Notes: generated by a model not told the origin, from the letters alone. DNA of 64,000 nucleotides from Acanthacorydalis orientalis (GCA_034766995.1 CM068313.1:36603496-36667495); one strand, 5' to 3'; shown: positions 11,029-23,996, numbered from the stretch's first letter. A program made the numbers and translations.

Positions 11029-11600
11029 GTTAGGTTTTTGAGTAGATTAGGTATAAATTACTGTTAATATTTTGTGATCAGTTGTTTATATTTTATTATC
11101 ATATTTGGTACTGCTAATTTTTGAAAATGGTTAAAATTTAATTCATTAAACATTAAATAAACATTAACCATTAAGATTTCGATTTATTAATGGAAATTAT
11201 TTTTTGTCTTTTTACAATTAAGTGTCATTATTATATTTAAGCGTCACTGTTGCGTACACGCAACATTAATTTTTGAAATTGTTTCTCTGCTGAAAGTATT
11301 TTTTTAAACTTTTTTATATAACAGTAAACATTGATTCAATAGCAATAGAACTACATTATTAATTTTTTCGATCATTAAGATTCACCTACTCCAGGTGAGA
11401 TTTATAATAAACACCTTTTTAGATGCCTTTTCTATTAATTTAAGAAAATTCTTAGAACGACCACCATGAAATCTAATTACACGAATGTATATTTAATTAT
11501 ACTTTTCTTTTAAATTCAAATACAAACTTGATTTGAATTCGATATTCTATTCAGTTTAAATTTAATAATGATAGATTAGCTAATATGGTAGTAATTATTT
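11029..11600. other. AT-rich spacer
   Basis: Holds an acceptor-like ATATAACAG at 11316-11324 and a donor-like CAG/GTGAGA at 11392-11398, but all frames between them are uninformative and I do not call an exon. Confidence 0.5.
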
Positions 11601-11630
11601 TTTATTAATGATAGTGTTACATAAAAAAGT

Positions 11631-11661
<31 letters not shown>

Positions 11662-11689
11662 ATAAATACACATAATACATTCCTTCATA

Positions 11690-12170
11690 TGCCTTTAAAA
11701 AACCATCCAAATAATACGGTCATCACAACCCTGCTATTATATGACCGGACGACGAGAGTCCTATTCGGACAAAAGCGCCAAAGTGTGTCTCACCCGACTG
11801 TGGCGCACATCGCACCCGCTACCACCCACAATACAACCGACCCGATCGCACATAGATGGGTGAATATGTTTGTCAGCGATGATGATCGCCGTTCACAATA
11901 TCTGTATGAGCGCGCGTCGGTATTTAGTCAAATACGTTTCAGACAGTGATTGATGCGGCACAGTATTTCCATAACAGTGTACGAAATTGGAAATGTATAA
12001 CGATTCATCAGAAGTGCTACGCTGGACGAGATTTGAGCCGCGGATGAACGGATGGACGACGGACGACGAAATGGAATGATGATTTCGCATATATCGTTAA
12101 AAGCTCCATTTAAAATACAATATCGGAGATAAGTTTTACTGTGCTGTATTACGGATGGAGCTTTTGAAAT
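11690..12170. other. GC-richer island 4
   Basis: Carries CAGTGATTGATGCGGCA near 11945, resembling Exd/Hox-type TGATTGAT strings seen in islands 2 and 6-7. A 113-codon frame at 11608-11949 begins inside a (TG)n tract and has no recognisable domain, so it is treated as chance. Confidence 0.3.
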
Positions 12171-12604
12171 AAAATTTAAGAACGGGTAGAAATAAGCGTT
12201 CTAGTATATTAGATATTTCTAATATTTATATAATTAATACATCAAACAATTTATTTAATATATTTTCATACAAAGTTTATTTTGTTATCAGTACTGTATT
12301 TCGATTTCATGATAAAAAACAATAGTAATTAAGATTTTTGCATCACAAATTCATTTATATAACACGCTTATTTGGTTATACAACGTTTATAAATAAACTT
12401 TATGACTAAATAACAATTTAGTCATAAAGAAACAAAAAACATAAATATAATTTTAAAAAATATGAACATAGTGTGTTTGCGTATTACATATATATATATA
12501 TATACATATATATATAAATAAATTTGTGTAAACAAGTCTTAGAGACTTAAATATAATTTTCTAATAAATTCAAGTCGAATTCAATCAAATAAAACCGTTT
12601 AATA

Positions 12605-13169
12605 TTAGGTTGGTAGAAAAATAATTGCGGTTTAAATCCTTCAAATTCATATACATTTTTCTCTTTTTGATTTTCCTAGCAGTTTTAAGTGGTCCAAAAC
12701 TGTTGGATGACAAACGCCTGACTGTGCAAACTCTCTGATTGTTATGCGTGGTTCTGTTTCAACTAATACCTTCAGTTGGTCGTTATAAACAGAAGGACGC
12801 CCACGACCTTCTTCATCTTGAAGGCTTTCGTCCCGAGCAAGAAATTTTTAGAACCACCATTGCATCGTACATTCCTCAGCAGTGCCCACACCAAGAGCAT
12901 CGTTTAGTTTACGAGCAGTTTCTGCTGCTGTACCACCCGTTTTGAAATCATACAAAAAATTGCTCTTATTTGCTTCTTTTCGATCTTTAATTCAATAGCT
13001 CAATTTGAAGCAAAATTAATAATAAAACCAAAGTCGATGTTATCAAAATACACATCAAGAAAATGCACTTTGAAATGATATTAAAGTGAACACGATAAAA
13101 TGATAATTTGAAAAAAATTAAGGTTAGAATTTACAAAACAAAACCGCAATTATTTTCCTACCAACCTAA
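12605..13169 (-). mobile_element. Short mariner (MITE-like), copy 2
   Basis: A 565-bp element with a well-preserved left terminus (TTAGGTTGGTAGAAAAAT) and its inverse at the right (TTTCCTACCAACCTAA), flanked by TA on both sides. On the minus strand it holds the decayed helix-turn-helix region of the transposase and lacks the catalytic domain, with the same internal junction as the other copies. A (TA)n run starts at the right target site. Confidence 0.95.
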
Positions 13170-13184
13170 TATATATATATATAT

Positions 13185-13700
13185 AGGGTGGCGTGGAAAG
13201 AGTGAAAGTTCTGAAATCCTATAAGGAACATATCAGTGTAAAGTGTCGAAAGCGAATTCAATCTGAAGCTAGATATTGAACTTTCAAACACTTCCACATC
13301 GTTTCTAGCTATATCAAACAGTTCTTTGTCATGCAATATCTATTAATTTTAGTAAATATTCGAATATATAATTAGCTGAGTCATCGCACTAACATTCAAA
13401 TTCCATTACTATTTTATCCGCGATTTTTCGTATCACTTTTCTTAATCTTTTAGGTTAAAATATATTCGTGATAAACCGTCAGAGTTCTAACATACGAGTA
13501 ATAAAGAGATGCCCTTTAGAGTCAGTCTGACACACTTGATATCTTTCCTTACCTCCCCTCTCTATTCTTGACTTTGTTAACTAGGGTACTTCTGTCGATA
13601 ACTAGTCTATCTTCAATATAGCTCAAGATAGCGCAAGAATAGCTCGTGACGTTACTCTACCCTGAATATTCATCACAATAAGGTGTCACTGTATGTGAGT
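13185..13700. other. Mixed-composition stretch, unidentified
   Basis: Begins TAGGGTGGCGTGGAAAGAG right after a TA run and ends near ACTCTACCCTGAATATTC. These could be remnants of inverted ends but the match is too short to call. No coding signal. Confidence 0.25.
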
Positions 13701-14500
13701 TTATTATTATAAAAAAATGGATATTAATGTTTTATTTAATAATTACTGTATCATTACAAAAAGTTACATATTTGTAATATTCCCTATACCCATTTATAAA
13801 TGTCAATATCATCATTTTTATAAAAACATTTATCATATCAAATCATCATTTTGATTATTTTAAAATAATATTTGAAATACAAGTTTACAAATATATGTAA
13901 TCAACAAATTAGCTCTGTTTGTTGTTTTATTATTCTTTCGATTAAAGATTTCTTTAATATTTAAATTGATTCTCCAGTATTTTGAATTCATTATTTAATG
14001 ACTTTTATATATTTCTTTACAGAATAGACATCCTATCTTAATATAAAAAGACTAAAATAATATTTTATTATCTAGCTATATATAAAAAAATTGTCAAAAA
14101 ATTTTAAAGAAACATGTAATGATTTTGAATTACTAACAATGAGACTCGAAGTTACGCGAACTTTTCACTATTGGTATCATAATGAATTTTTTTCCACGAG
14201 TTTTAAGAAAGTGTGAATCATGTTATAGTGCGTGTCTTCATTTCACTGGTTGTACCTCGGGGTTGGAGTAAATAAATAAATAAAAACGAATTTTATTCAT
14301 GTAATGTTGTACAAAGCATTGCGAAAAGGCCTTATTTGTTGACATTTATACGGGTTCCTGTGCCGTTGCCGACAGATGAACAGCGATTTCTTAATTACTA
14401 GTAGTTCAAGTTTTTGAGATTTTTATTGTCTCTGAATTTTCTGTTGTGACCGTGAAAATTTTTCAAAAAAAACCTGTAATAACAACAACTGTAACGAAAT
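13701..14500. other. AT-rich spacer with no recognised feature
   Basis: Contains a short (AAAT)n run near 14268-14285 (GTAAATAAATAAATAAAAA). No genes or transposon ends were found. Confidence 0.5.
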
Positions 14501-14510
14501 GTACGACATT

Positions 14511-14560
14511 ATAATATAACAATGTTGCAATGTAACTACAAGAGTGATTATATAGACATA
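14511..14560 (+). repeat. Helitron-like repeat, fragment d
   Basis: ATAATATAACAATGTTGCAATG followed by GAGTGATTATATAGACATA matches the ACACGTTGCAAT / GAATGATTATATACACATA block of copy a. Only this block is recognisable, and TA and GA microsatellites follow. Confidence 0.4.
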
Positions 14561-15059
14561 CTAACATATATATATATATATAGACAGAGAGAGAGACAGA
14601 AATACTAACATATATATATATATTACGAATTTGAGTGAATATATGCGATACGAGCGACAATATTTCTTAACAAGCCTGAAACTAAATTGTGAAAAAATGT
14701 ATTTTATTTAATAACAAAGTACAAAAATTGTAAGAATTATTTTAATGTATATGTAACTATTCTATACAATGAACTGAATACTTTTCTTTTGGTATTTTCT
14801 GGTAACTTGTATATTGTTCATTGGTGCTTATTGTTTTAGAAATATAAGATAATAAATAAATTGTCGTTATGTTGTTCAAAAGAAAATCTGTATTTCGCGC
14901 CATCTTTTCTATTAACAAGTGAAACGTTTTATTTAAAATATATTTTTGATTTTGTATAAAAGTATTCGAAATGCCGATCGGTTATTAATTTAATGTCACA
15001 GTTTTGCGTTTCTATCAAATATGAATCACTACTAATAAAATATTGAGTTTATTGCGAGA

Positions 15060-15740
15060 ACGAGAACAAAATTTATTAACGAAATTCGGATTTACAAATG
15101 CATATACATCTGTTTACTTTGTGCTCCGACCAATTGCAATATAATTGCGCTATGATGGATCAGTTCGCCGAGGGTTTATACATTTCACGTGCAATCAATT
15201 ATTCTGTTTATATACAATAACTGCGCACGGTTACATTACTAACCATTATACTAAACTAATACCGACCTAACGTAAACTATAATAACAAATATAGGACAAG
15301 ACTTCTCGACCGCGCGAATCAGACACATTAAACGCCCGTAGACCAATATACGCAGAAGTACACATATATTGACACTTGAATAATGCAGAGCAGACAGTTG
15401 ATGCATTAGTGCAACATGCAGTTGGCTGATGCACCCTTTCATAATTGTAAACAAAATTGCAATTTCCGGAACGTCAATGCAACACCGATGTAAAATCACA
15501 TTTAATTACTTGAAACAACAGTCAACACGGGGCGCGGACCGACGCAAATGTTTGTCAATGATGTTCACATGTAGGCGAGCGCGATATTATCAAATATCAA
15601 CAGCGGTGGATGGGGATAAGCAATGATTAATTCGTCGGCCACTTTACTGAAAAATCTGTGCTGTTTGTACAAATACGTTTTTTTATCGGAAAGTTAACGT
15701 TTCGGAATTAACGTTTTAAATTGCCGTCGCCGCAAACAGT
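15060..15740. other. GC-richer island 5, candidate regulatory DNA
   Basis: Contains the inverted shared island element (15491-15518), the CAGTTGATGCAT plus CAACATGCA pair (15394-15420) also found at 34135, and GATTGATG/TGATTAAT-like strings. Two overlapping frames of 65 and 82 codons on opposite strands look like chance. Confidence 0.4.
15491..15518 (-). promoter_or_regulatory. Shared island element, copy 2 (inverted)
   Basis: On the minus strand this reads TTGTTTCAAGTAATTAA then ATGTGATTTTA. It matches 40241-40268 over 28 bases with one mismatch. The flanks diverge at once on the 3' side and show only loose GC-rich resemblance on the 5' side. Confidence 0.6.
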
Positions 15741-16214
15741 GCATTATTTACATGAATGTTGATTTTATTTAATATTGAAATAATCAAATGAATAGTCAAA
15801 AGAATCGGAAGTGTTATTTTTCATTCTACGGTGCGATTTTTAAATATTTATGCTTTAAGTGATTAATTTTTCACTATATGTTAACATCGAATAAAATAAA
15901 ATGCGTCCCTTGTAAAAATGTAAATATCTAATAATAAAAATATATAATATTTTTACACTGGTTTCCTATAATTTTGGAGAGCATACAGAAAATCACTTTG
16001 ATTACTTAAATAACCCAAAATATCAAATAAACAAATGTTTACATTAAAATACAATATAAAAAACACTAATGATGATGTCACAAATTTTGTAAAGAGACTA
16101 GGTAGTTTTTTAAACAAGCAAATATTTTAAGTTGAGGTAAGTTTTTCTATTTTATTTCAGGAATTCAACAGGAGTCTTATGTTCGAAATTTGAGAGAATA
16201 TATATATATATATA
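15741..16214. other. AT-rich spacer
   Basis: Near 16135 a donor-like GAG/GTAAGT and an acceptor-like TTTATTTCAG lie only about 30 bases apart, too close for a normal intron. Nothing else is recognised. Confidence 0.5.
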
Positions 16215-16215
16215 C

Positions 16216-16595
16216 AGCGTAGGGCTTAGACAGGGCTAACATGGGCCACTACCCAGGGAAGCAAATTTTGAAAAGCTGGAAATTTTATTTTCAATCATAA
16301 TTTCGATTTACAGGTAGCTCAAATCTGATATCAAAAATAAAATCTAAAAAATTTGTAGTTCAAATCTTGTTTTTGAAATTTATGTAACAGTACTTCATAA
16401 TTTGCATTTTCAAATAAATTAAGTGAATGGGAAATTTTACAAATTTTTTAGTGATCACTAATTTTTTTCTGTTGAAATGTTCTCAAAATTACAAACAGTC
16501 ACGGATTCCTCTTAATTCATTTGGACAACATTTTGGGGAGGCGCGGCATTTGACTGGTGGTCCAAGAGAGCGACCTAGTGTAAATCCGGCCCTGC
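16216..16595 (+). repeat. Dispersed repeat S, copy 1
   Basis: Starts AGCGTAGGGCTTAGACAGG directly after a (TA)n run and passes through CATGGGCCACT-CCCAGGG, GAAAAGCT-GAAATTTTATTTTCAATCA and TTCTGTTGAAATGTTCTCAAAATTA to end near AAATCCGGCCCTG. It is collinear with 46098-46516. A 125-codon frame across its right part (16427-16804) is not conserved in the other copy. Probably a non-autonomous transposon; no class is assigned. Confidence 0.75.
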
Positions 16596-16865
16596 TTATC
16601 TACAAATCTTTCTCCCAATATATGAAAAAATCTTCATTTTTATCTTCCTTTAAAGAAAATGATCTTCAGTTAACACCTTTACGAAATTTGAAACATTATG
16701 AGAATTATACAAATATATTATTTTATAACATGATTTTAAAGAAAATACACCCTTATGATCTTTTGTTCTATTGCACATTGTTTCTATTGATAGCGAAAAA
16801 ATGACTGCTAATCGTGTTATTCACTTCTTAATATCTGATTCTAGGACTATTTATAAAATATATTG

Positions 16866-16868
<3 letters not shown>

Positions 16869-16912
<44 letters not shown>
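16869..16912. repeat. (TA)n microsatellite
   Basis: An uninterrupted TA run of about 43 bp. Confidence 0.95.
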
Positions 16913-16914
<2 letters not shown>

Positions 16915-17470
16915 TAAATTTAATAAATAAACTTCTATGTGAATTTACATTTATAGAAATGAGGAAAACAAGAATATATTTAAAATAAATGTAATTTAAA
17001 AATGTTTACTATTTAAAACATCTTACATGTAAAGTATTTAAAGAAAGAAACTATTTCCGTTTATGACAAAGGTATGCTCGTTTACAAAAACTGGTTACAA
17101 ATGACTTAAAAATGAATGCTGGTGGTCAGAAACGTTTTAACATATGCAAAAAAAAAAACTATGATAAACACATGGATTGTGTAGTGAATGTTAAAAATGA
17201 AACATATTTTATACACATTCTTATATTTCTTGTTTCATTTTCGTTTATTATTAATTACATTATTTATCTCTAAGTACACAACCATATTTTTTTTACTGCA
17301 TATACATTTAACTGTCTGTCGATTTGATACTTAACAGCACAAAGTTATAGTTTTATATTAATTATGAAGACGGATTGTTTATATTTTAGTACTGATAATT
17401 AGCCTAAAATTATGTCAATAAACATATTATAAAACAAAGGAATGCAGTAAGTATACATTTATACATACAG

Positions 17471-17532
<62 letters not shown>

Positions 17533-17538
17533 ATATAC
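17471..17538. repeat. (TA)n microsatellite
   Basis: TA run with ACATA and TGTATGTA interruptions at its edges. Confidence 0.95.
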
Positions 17539-17601
17539 AGGTGGGATAAGGTAATTACAAATTTTATTGGAAATCAGTAGAAAAGAGAGACATTAAATCG
17601 T

Positions 17602-17659
17602 ACAAAATAGAAAATCACGGAAAAGAACTTTATCCAGCAGTAGATTGACAGAGGCTGCT

Positions 17660-17660
<1 letters not shown>
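17602..17660 (+). mobile_element. LINE 3' tail fragment
   Basis: AAAATAGAAAATCACGGAAA followed by CTTTATCCAGCAGTAGATTG and GAGGCTG matches the end of insect non-LTR elements (the GGCCTTTGCCCAGCAGTGG-type tail followed by GGCTG). A sister copy lies at 49497. It is cut off by the long TA microsatellite that starts at 17661. Confidence 0.65.
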
Positions 17661-17730
<70 letters not shown>

Positions 17731-17750
17731 GTATATACATACATACATAT

Positions 17751-17797
<47 letters not shown>

Positions 17798-17818
17798 CAT
17801 ATATATATATATATATAC
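17661..17818. repeat. Long (TA)n microsatellite with CATA blocks
   Basis: About 158 bp, one of the longest tracts here. It begins directly at the 3' end of the LINE tail. All overlapping Tyr-Ile frames are artefacts. Confidence 0.97.
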
Positions 17819-17879
17819 AATTTCATCCAACAAGTAATTTTAATATTTAACTGATTAAAGTTTCAGCAATAATAAAAAT

Positions 17880-18300
17880 AAATAGCATCGCCTATCAATA
17901 TTCAGAATTTAATGTCCTGAATCTGTCATTTAACCATGATGGCCATGTTATTCTCTAGAGTCATATCGAAAACGCACATGTCTGCTGCATATTACATTCA
18001 GCTCTGAATATCCAATATCGTGTTGCTATAAAATGAAATTATTCTAGATTGCTCCTATCGTCGTCTGTGATCAGGCATTCAACACCGCCTGTGACAGTGA
18101 TTAATTCATCGATCGATGTATTATGGTCGCGTATCACTGAATATATTCCACACTTCAGTATTAGTAATTTTTACCGATATCATTTTGTAGCTTCGAGCGA
18201 TATCAATGCACGGAATTATCTCGAATAAAAACCGGCGTACAAAATACATAAAGTAATAAATGTTTAAATACTGAAGCATTTGAATAGTTCGAAGCGAAAT
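17880..18300. other. GC-richer island 6
   Basis: Contains GACAGTGATTAATTCATCGATCGATG near 18085-18118 in overlapping pieces, with TGATTAAT (Exd/Hox-like) beside ATCGATCGAT. No coding frame. Regulatory role is inference. Confidence 0.3.
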
Positions 18301-18983
18301 TTTATTATATATATATATATATACACTTGTGGGTAAATTATTCTATAACATAATATGTATATAAAAATAAACAAATAAATAATAATCGATTAAAAATAAA
18401 ATTTATAGTTCACAATAATATTTTTTAATCGTTATAAAAATTAAAAATAAAAATGTCTACTTATACATATTTTAAAAAATAATTGGTGATTTCTTACTTT
18501 TATAAATGACATTTATAATAATGTTTCGATAAAATCTCGTTTAGTTATATATATATGTAATGAATTATTTATGAGCGTTTATATCAATACTTTTTAAAAG
18601 ACTTCGATGCAAGTTATGGATTTAACATGAGATATAGGGGTTGAATAGATTTTCAATTAATATCTATATAAAAAATATATTTTTTTTAAATTTGTCTATT
18701 ATTTAAACATAAAACTATATTACCTTACTTATACACACAAAGCAGCAGGTGACAATTACAACGCATTTTTTTGTATAATGTTATATTTTTGATAAATTCG
18801 TTAAGAATAAAAATTTCGCACAGCTGATGCAAATATTTGCCAAGACTCTTTATAATGCAAACATTCTCTCTAATGGATTTATGCAAAATTTCTGTATAAC
18901 AGACGTATGTAGAAGAATTTTTAAAGCAATTACGTAAATTAAAAATTGCGTTCAACGATTAAAAATATAATTTTATAATAATA

Positions 18984-19182
18984 CTAGGGGGCTTCGCCGT
19001 CTGCTCACTGCGCTCACAAAGCCCTGGACTCGCTGCACTTGCCCACTTGTCAATTACAATTATGAACATGAAACCGAATGAAACAATAAACATATTTTTT
19101 AAAACACATTTATGTCTTTATAATCATTCTCGCAGGTATATTGTAACGTGTTGTTATATAAATATATACATATATTTAAATG

Positions 19183-19232
<50 letters not shown>

Positions 19233-19384
19233 AATATGCATATATAATCATTATCGTAGATAGATTGCAATGTGTTATTTTGTATATAAGATAAACATAT
19301 TTGGTTACCATAGAAACCTCTACATCATAAATAAATAATTTGACGTCATCGAATTTTTTGTGGATAATTTTGATTTTATGTATA
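18984..19384 (-). mobile_element. Helitron-like dispersed repeat, copy b
   Basis: On the minus strand it ends GGCGAAGCCCCCTAG then T. GGGCTT and AAGCCC upstream of the CTAG could pair as a terminal stem. The body carries the shared blocks GTCAATTA-AATTATGAACATG, AAACAATAAACATATTTTTT, TTGCAATGTGTTAT, AAACATATTTG and CATAAATAAATAA. It is the most complete copy of the family and contains a TA tract at 19181-19229. Confidence 0.65.
19181..19229. repeat. (TA)n tract inside repeat copy b
   Basis: TA run embedded in the Helitron-like element. Confidence 0.95.
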
Positions 19385-19770
19385 CAGAAAGATACGAAAT
19401 AACATGTAGAGGGGTATACAAATTGAATTGTAAAATATATTTAATAGAATACACAGGCTAATCAGAACGAAAATGTAAAGTCAGACCTAATCTATATATT
19501 AATTATGTTAAAAATATACAAAAGCGAATGAAATACACGTTGAACACATATTAGCAATCAGGGATAAATTTGATATCTAATACAATGACAATAATCAAAA
19601 CCCAGTATAAATGATTCAATATCAATAAAATTCTTTAAAAATGAAATTAGTAATATTGTCTATAAACAACAAAATAACCACACAAAGCATATTTATCAAT
19701 GTAAGCGGTTATCATAAATAAAATAAGTATATATTATTAAATACAATTATTGAATTATACACGTCAATAG

Positions 19771-19799
19771 TTATATATATATATATATATATATATACA
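19771..19799. repeat. (TA)n microsatellite
   Basis: A TA run of about 28 bp. Confidence 0.93.
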
Positions 19800-21173
19800 T
19801 TGATTTGAAATTTTTTGTTTGCCAAAATAATCACATTTTTCATAAGTCTATTATTATTCAGGAATAATCACATCTAAAATCTGTATTGTTTTATTGTGCA
19901 ATGTAAGTAATAAAAAAATAGTTGTATAAAATAATAGTTGAATATTATAGAAAATGCCCACATTTTTAGTCATAAACAATATTAAAACATTTTTATTGTA
20001 CAAAAATCAAAAAAATATATAATAAAGGACATTACAAAAATTGCTTTCGGATAGAATTGCAATGAAAACATTTTGCAGGTAACTGTACAATTTCTCAGTT
20101 TTTTATATTACATTCCTTAGTAGAAAAATAGAAATGCATGTATCAAATAAAATATCATTTTACTTTTTAAAAACGGTTAACATACTTTTTTTTAAATTAA
20201 TTGAAAAGAACACAAGAAATCGTAATTTTTAGAAAAACTAATAAAAAATTTTATATATAGTTTTTTCAATAGTCATACTTTATTTTCAAAAATATTTTTT
20301 TAAGTAAAATATTAGTTTGAAAAATTTCTAAAAAATATGCTGTCAAATGTCATGAAAACCCAAAGAATGTATATCTAGATGTAGTTAAATCTTTCTTGCT
20401 TCAAATATAAAAGCAATAACAACAATATACAATGATAAAGTAAAAAAAAAAACTTGAATAAAAATATCAAAATGTTTTCAAATCTAGATCATTCTCGACG
20501 CTTTGTTACAATTAAGATTGAACAATAATTTCGTACAATGTATCTCAAATATACTTGACGCAATTATATATTATTTAGGATTAATTTTTAATACTGTTCG
20601 AGTATTTATCTTTAAGGTGTCATAAATATATTTATTTAAATATTATGAAAAATAAAATAATGATTATTATTTACACAATCAGCTTCTTCCGGATTTAGAT
20701 TTACCTTCTCATATTAGACACTCCATAGAAATTGTAATATAATATTTTTTTGTTCCTGAACTTCAAATTTAAAACTGTTTTCATATCACATAGATATCAA
20801 TAATGACGTCCTTCTTAATTTAAAATATACAGCCACTTTTATTATACAGAAAACATATACAGACTTATTATAAATGAAAAATTGAATCAGGGTCTGTTCA
20901 TATACCTATTATCAAAATGTAATGTAATTAAATCATCAAAATGTTTGACAAGCTTATCCACTCGTTAAACAATGTTAGAATTATGAAATTGCAAAATAAT
21001 GTTTTTAAATGAATACATAAAGAAGTTAAATCAATTACTACAACTGCAGTTAACGAGACAATTAATAAGAGTATTTCCATTATCGAAATCACTTTTGAAA
21101 TATATGCAGCACTAAAATAATGTATTGCTGTTTTGTAACATCTAAATTTTGAACAGCATCCAATATTGTGAAA

Positions 21174-21176
<3 letters not shown>
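19800..21176. other. AT-rich desert with no recognised feature
   Basis: About 1.4 kb of A/T-dominated sequence with A- and T-runs. No frame longer than about 60 codons, no repeat shared with the rest of the window and no RNA fold were seen. Confidence 0.6.
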
Positions 21177-21230
<54 letters not shown>

Positions 21231-21253
21231 TGTATATATATATATATATATAT
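21177..21253. repeat. (TA)n microsatellite
   Basis: TA run interrupted once by GTATG near 21228. Confidence 0.95.
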
Positions 21254-21296
21254 TTAACGTATATTTATATGCGTTGTTTTTCAGTTACACAATAAA

Positions 21297-21302
<6 letters not shown>

Positions 21303-21361
<59 letters not shown>
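21303..21361. repeat. (TA)n microsatellite
   Basis: An uninterrupted TA run of about 58 bp, 50 bp after the previous tract. Confidence 0.95.
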
Positions 21362-21363
<2 letters not shown>

Positions 21364-22089
21364 CATAATCTCTATAATGCAAATTTATAATTTAATGATG
21401 ATGAACGGATCTTATGATTATTTCTAAAAGTACAAGCAATAGAAAATTAATAGTTATTTGTAAGGAAAAGGAATAGCAAATTTTTAATAAATATAATTTA
21501 ATCAATTATTGGGTGTATATATATATATATATTCCTAAATAATCACGTTTCAATTATAAATACTTTTTCATTGTTGCTAAAATACAAAAAAAAAGAAAAT
21601 GAACGATATTGAATGTTTTGTTTAAAAAAAATGAAACAGATTGTATTCAAATGCAGCAATATGGTCGTTGACCGTTACACTACGTCCATCAATTAAAGAT
21701 AAAAAGTACAATGCAGTAAGTAATGCTTTCTCATTGAATATGTAGGGTTAACATGCTTTCGTATTAAGAGATATCTATTAATCATACAGTAACTGTAATC
21801 ACCCTTATATATAACAGACCATTACACGTAGATTATTTCTTGCAACGTGTACCTATTACATACATTATTATCATATATTTGTAATTTACTCTATATAAAA
21901 AAAAACACACACACACTAATTATATATAACATGAGTACTGAGTTTATTAAATCGACACAATTATGTATTTTTTTTTATAAATATTCATATGTTTTTTTTT
22001 TAATGTTTAAAATATCATGAAAGTCGTTTACATTGTAATCGATTCTATATATTTATACTTGTTACCAATTATATAAATTTCTGTTGCAG

Positions 22090-22148
22090 TTAACCCACCT
22101 CCAATAAACTATAATCCAATCATACGATTTGGCTACTGATGTATTAAG
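22090..22148 (+). other. Candidate 59-nt internal exon
   Basis: Preceded by a splice-acceptor-like ATTTCTGTTGCAG ending at 22089 and followed at 22149 by the strong donor-like GTGAGT after AAG. One frame is open for 15 codons (AAC at 22092 onward, translating NPPPINYNPIIRFGY) and then stops with TGA about 10 bases before the donor. It could be a non-coding exon, or a last coding exon with the stop close to the junction, but splice-like pairs also arise by chance in a window this size. No other exon of the same transcript was identified. Confidence 0.25.
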
Positions 22149-22432
22149 GTGAGTAAACATTTATTTTTTTATATTTATACGATTTTCATCAGTTTTCTCA
22201 GGCACCATGAAAATGTATGAAAAAACTCATTTAAAATATTTTACACATTAAAAATAATTAAATCAAACAATCAATTACAAATAATTAGTCTCAGATTTGA
22301 ATGAATTAACGCTATGTTTTACACATTTGATTTCAATAAAAATAAATCAATAAATATTATTTTTTTTCTGACATCTGATATTTTCTAATATAATAATTTC
22401 AAGTGAAATAAAATATTATTTACTAAAATATT

Positions 22433-22436
<4 letters not shown>

Positions 22437-22490
<54 letters not shown>
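22437..22490. repeat. (TA)n microsatellite
   Basis: A TA run of about 53 bp. The 76-codon frame after it (22545-22775) is low-complexity Leu/Phe/Tyr/Ile and is treated as chance. Confidence 0.95.
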
Positions 22491-22495
<5 letters not shown>

Positions 22496-22907
22496 CCTTT
22501 TGTTATATGTTTTATCTTAAATATTAAATTTTACTACTTTCAACATGTTTATTCTTATCTTTTACTCATTGTGTTATTTCTTTCAAGTATTTTATATTTA
22601 TAGATTATTATATTTAATAGATGTTTATATGAATATATTAAATTTGATTTTATTATTTTATATGAAGTTATTATTGTTTAATAAGAAATTATTATTTTAT
22701 AAGAAATTATATTTCATATTTCTAATGTTTAAGTTCGTGAAACGAGATATTCTGTTCTTAATATTCTCTTCTTAATTCTTAACAAACGGATAAGTAATAT
22801 GAATTTAAAAATTACAGTCTGAATTATTGAATTACTCCTAGTATGAAAAATTAGTCAAAAATGAAGAGACATTTTTTCACAGATTTAGAAATTTCTAATA
22901 AATGTAG

Positions 22908-22911
<4 letters not shown>

Positions 22912-22989
<78 letters not shown>
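22912..22989. repeat. (TA)n(TG)n microsatellite
   Basis: TA with a TAAATATAAA interruption, then a TGTGTGTG run. Confidence 0.95.
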
Positions 22990-23159
22990 TGTTTCTTAAA
23001 AAATATAAATTAAATTACAAAAGAACAATGCATTGTAACTTTAATTATCGTATCAAACAAATTAACAGCCATTATGTTTTATTGACCTGTCGTACATTTT
23101 CTACACTAGACAAAAGAAATATTTTTGTTCGCATAAGAAATAAATATATTTTCCAAGTC

Positions 23160-23790
23160 ATATAATCACATATGCTATTTGTGTAATGAATTCATTTTAT
23201 GCACTCGCGCTAATAAAATGCAAAAATGTTACTCGGTTGAATATCCTGAAAATTACATTTTTCCATGCCTATTTGCATACATCTAAAACAATTATGACTA
23301 TTGTCTTTAAACCTCACTACAATTTTAATATCAGTTACCAGACAAACCACATGGGGTAAACGCATACATGAACAATACAAACATATCCCTCCAACAGTCA
23401 GTGACAATAATACTACCCTAATGACTTCACGGGTTAATTTTTTTCCACCACCGGTCACCTCCGCAACAGCACGTATAACGAATATCTAGTCAACCCGGCC
23501 AGCCACCCACCGGCATGGAGTTCATAACTGCGGGGGGCGCGATAGACGCCGTTCTAACAACTAGTGCAATCAAGTGTAATTTAATTTCATAGCTGCATGA
23601 CATAGCCAATTTCGCCACTGATACATTTCCAGGAAATTGATGACAGTGGACAATAAAAGTCTTTTCGGCGGCGAATCTGTAAAAATTGCATTACATATCG
23701 TGCTCTAATGAAAATTGTCAATCAAAACAAATAGGTTGCGTTAATAATGTAGTGACATCAATCCAACAGCAGTGTTTTTCTAACCAATAT
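23160..23790. other. GC-richer island 7
   Basis: Includes ATTTGCAT near 23266, a C/G-rich stretch at 23450-23545, and GCAATCAAGTGTAATTTAA at 23567-23585. The latter resembles copy 1 of the shared element with about four mismatches in 20 bases. The 82- and 62-codon frames on opposite strands overlap each other and show no known domain. Confidence 0.33.
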
Positions 23791-23993
23791 TTTCAACGCT
23801 TTCATCTACATTTGAACATTTGTTGTGCTTAACGATTGTATTTTTCATTTTAATTATGATAAAATCATAATAAAATCAAACACAACAAAGAAAACATCCA
23901 ATTTATGTATTATAATTACCCTTTGTAGATGCAGAGAAAACAATAGCTTGTAATTAAACGCGTTCCTTAATATTGGTATATACCTTAATACAT

Positions 23994-23996
<3 letters not shown>

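Noticed and set aside
11325..11394. 70-base interval between ATATAACAG and CTCCAG/GTGAGA
   Set aside because: Weak acceptor and no coding or repeat support.
11608..11949. 113-codon frame on the plus strand
   Set aside because: Starts in a TG microsatellite; no domain, no matching frame elsewhere, and composition follows the island rather than a coding pattern.
16134..16169. Donor GTAAGT followed by acceptor TTTATTTCAG
   Set aside because: The interval of about 30 bases is too short for a spliceosomal intron.
16427..16804. 125-codon frame
   Set aside because: Its left part lies in repeat S and is interrupted in the second copy of that repeat, so it is not conserved as protein.
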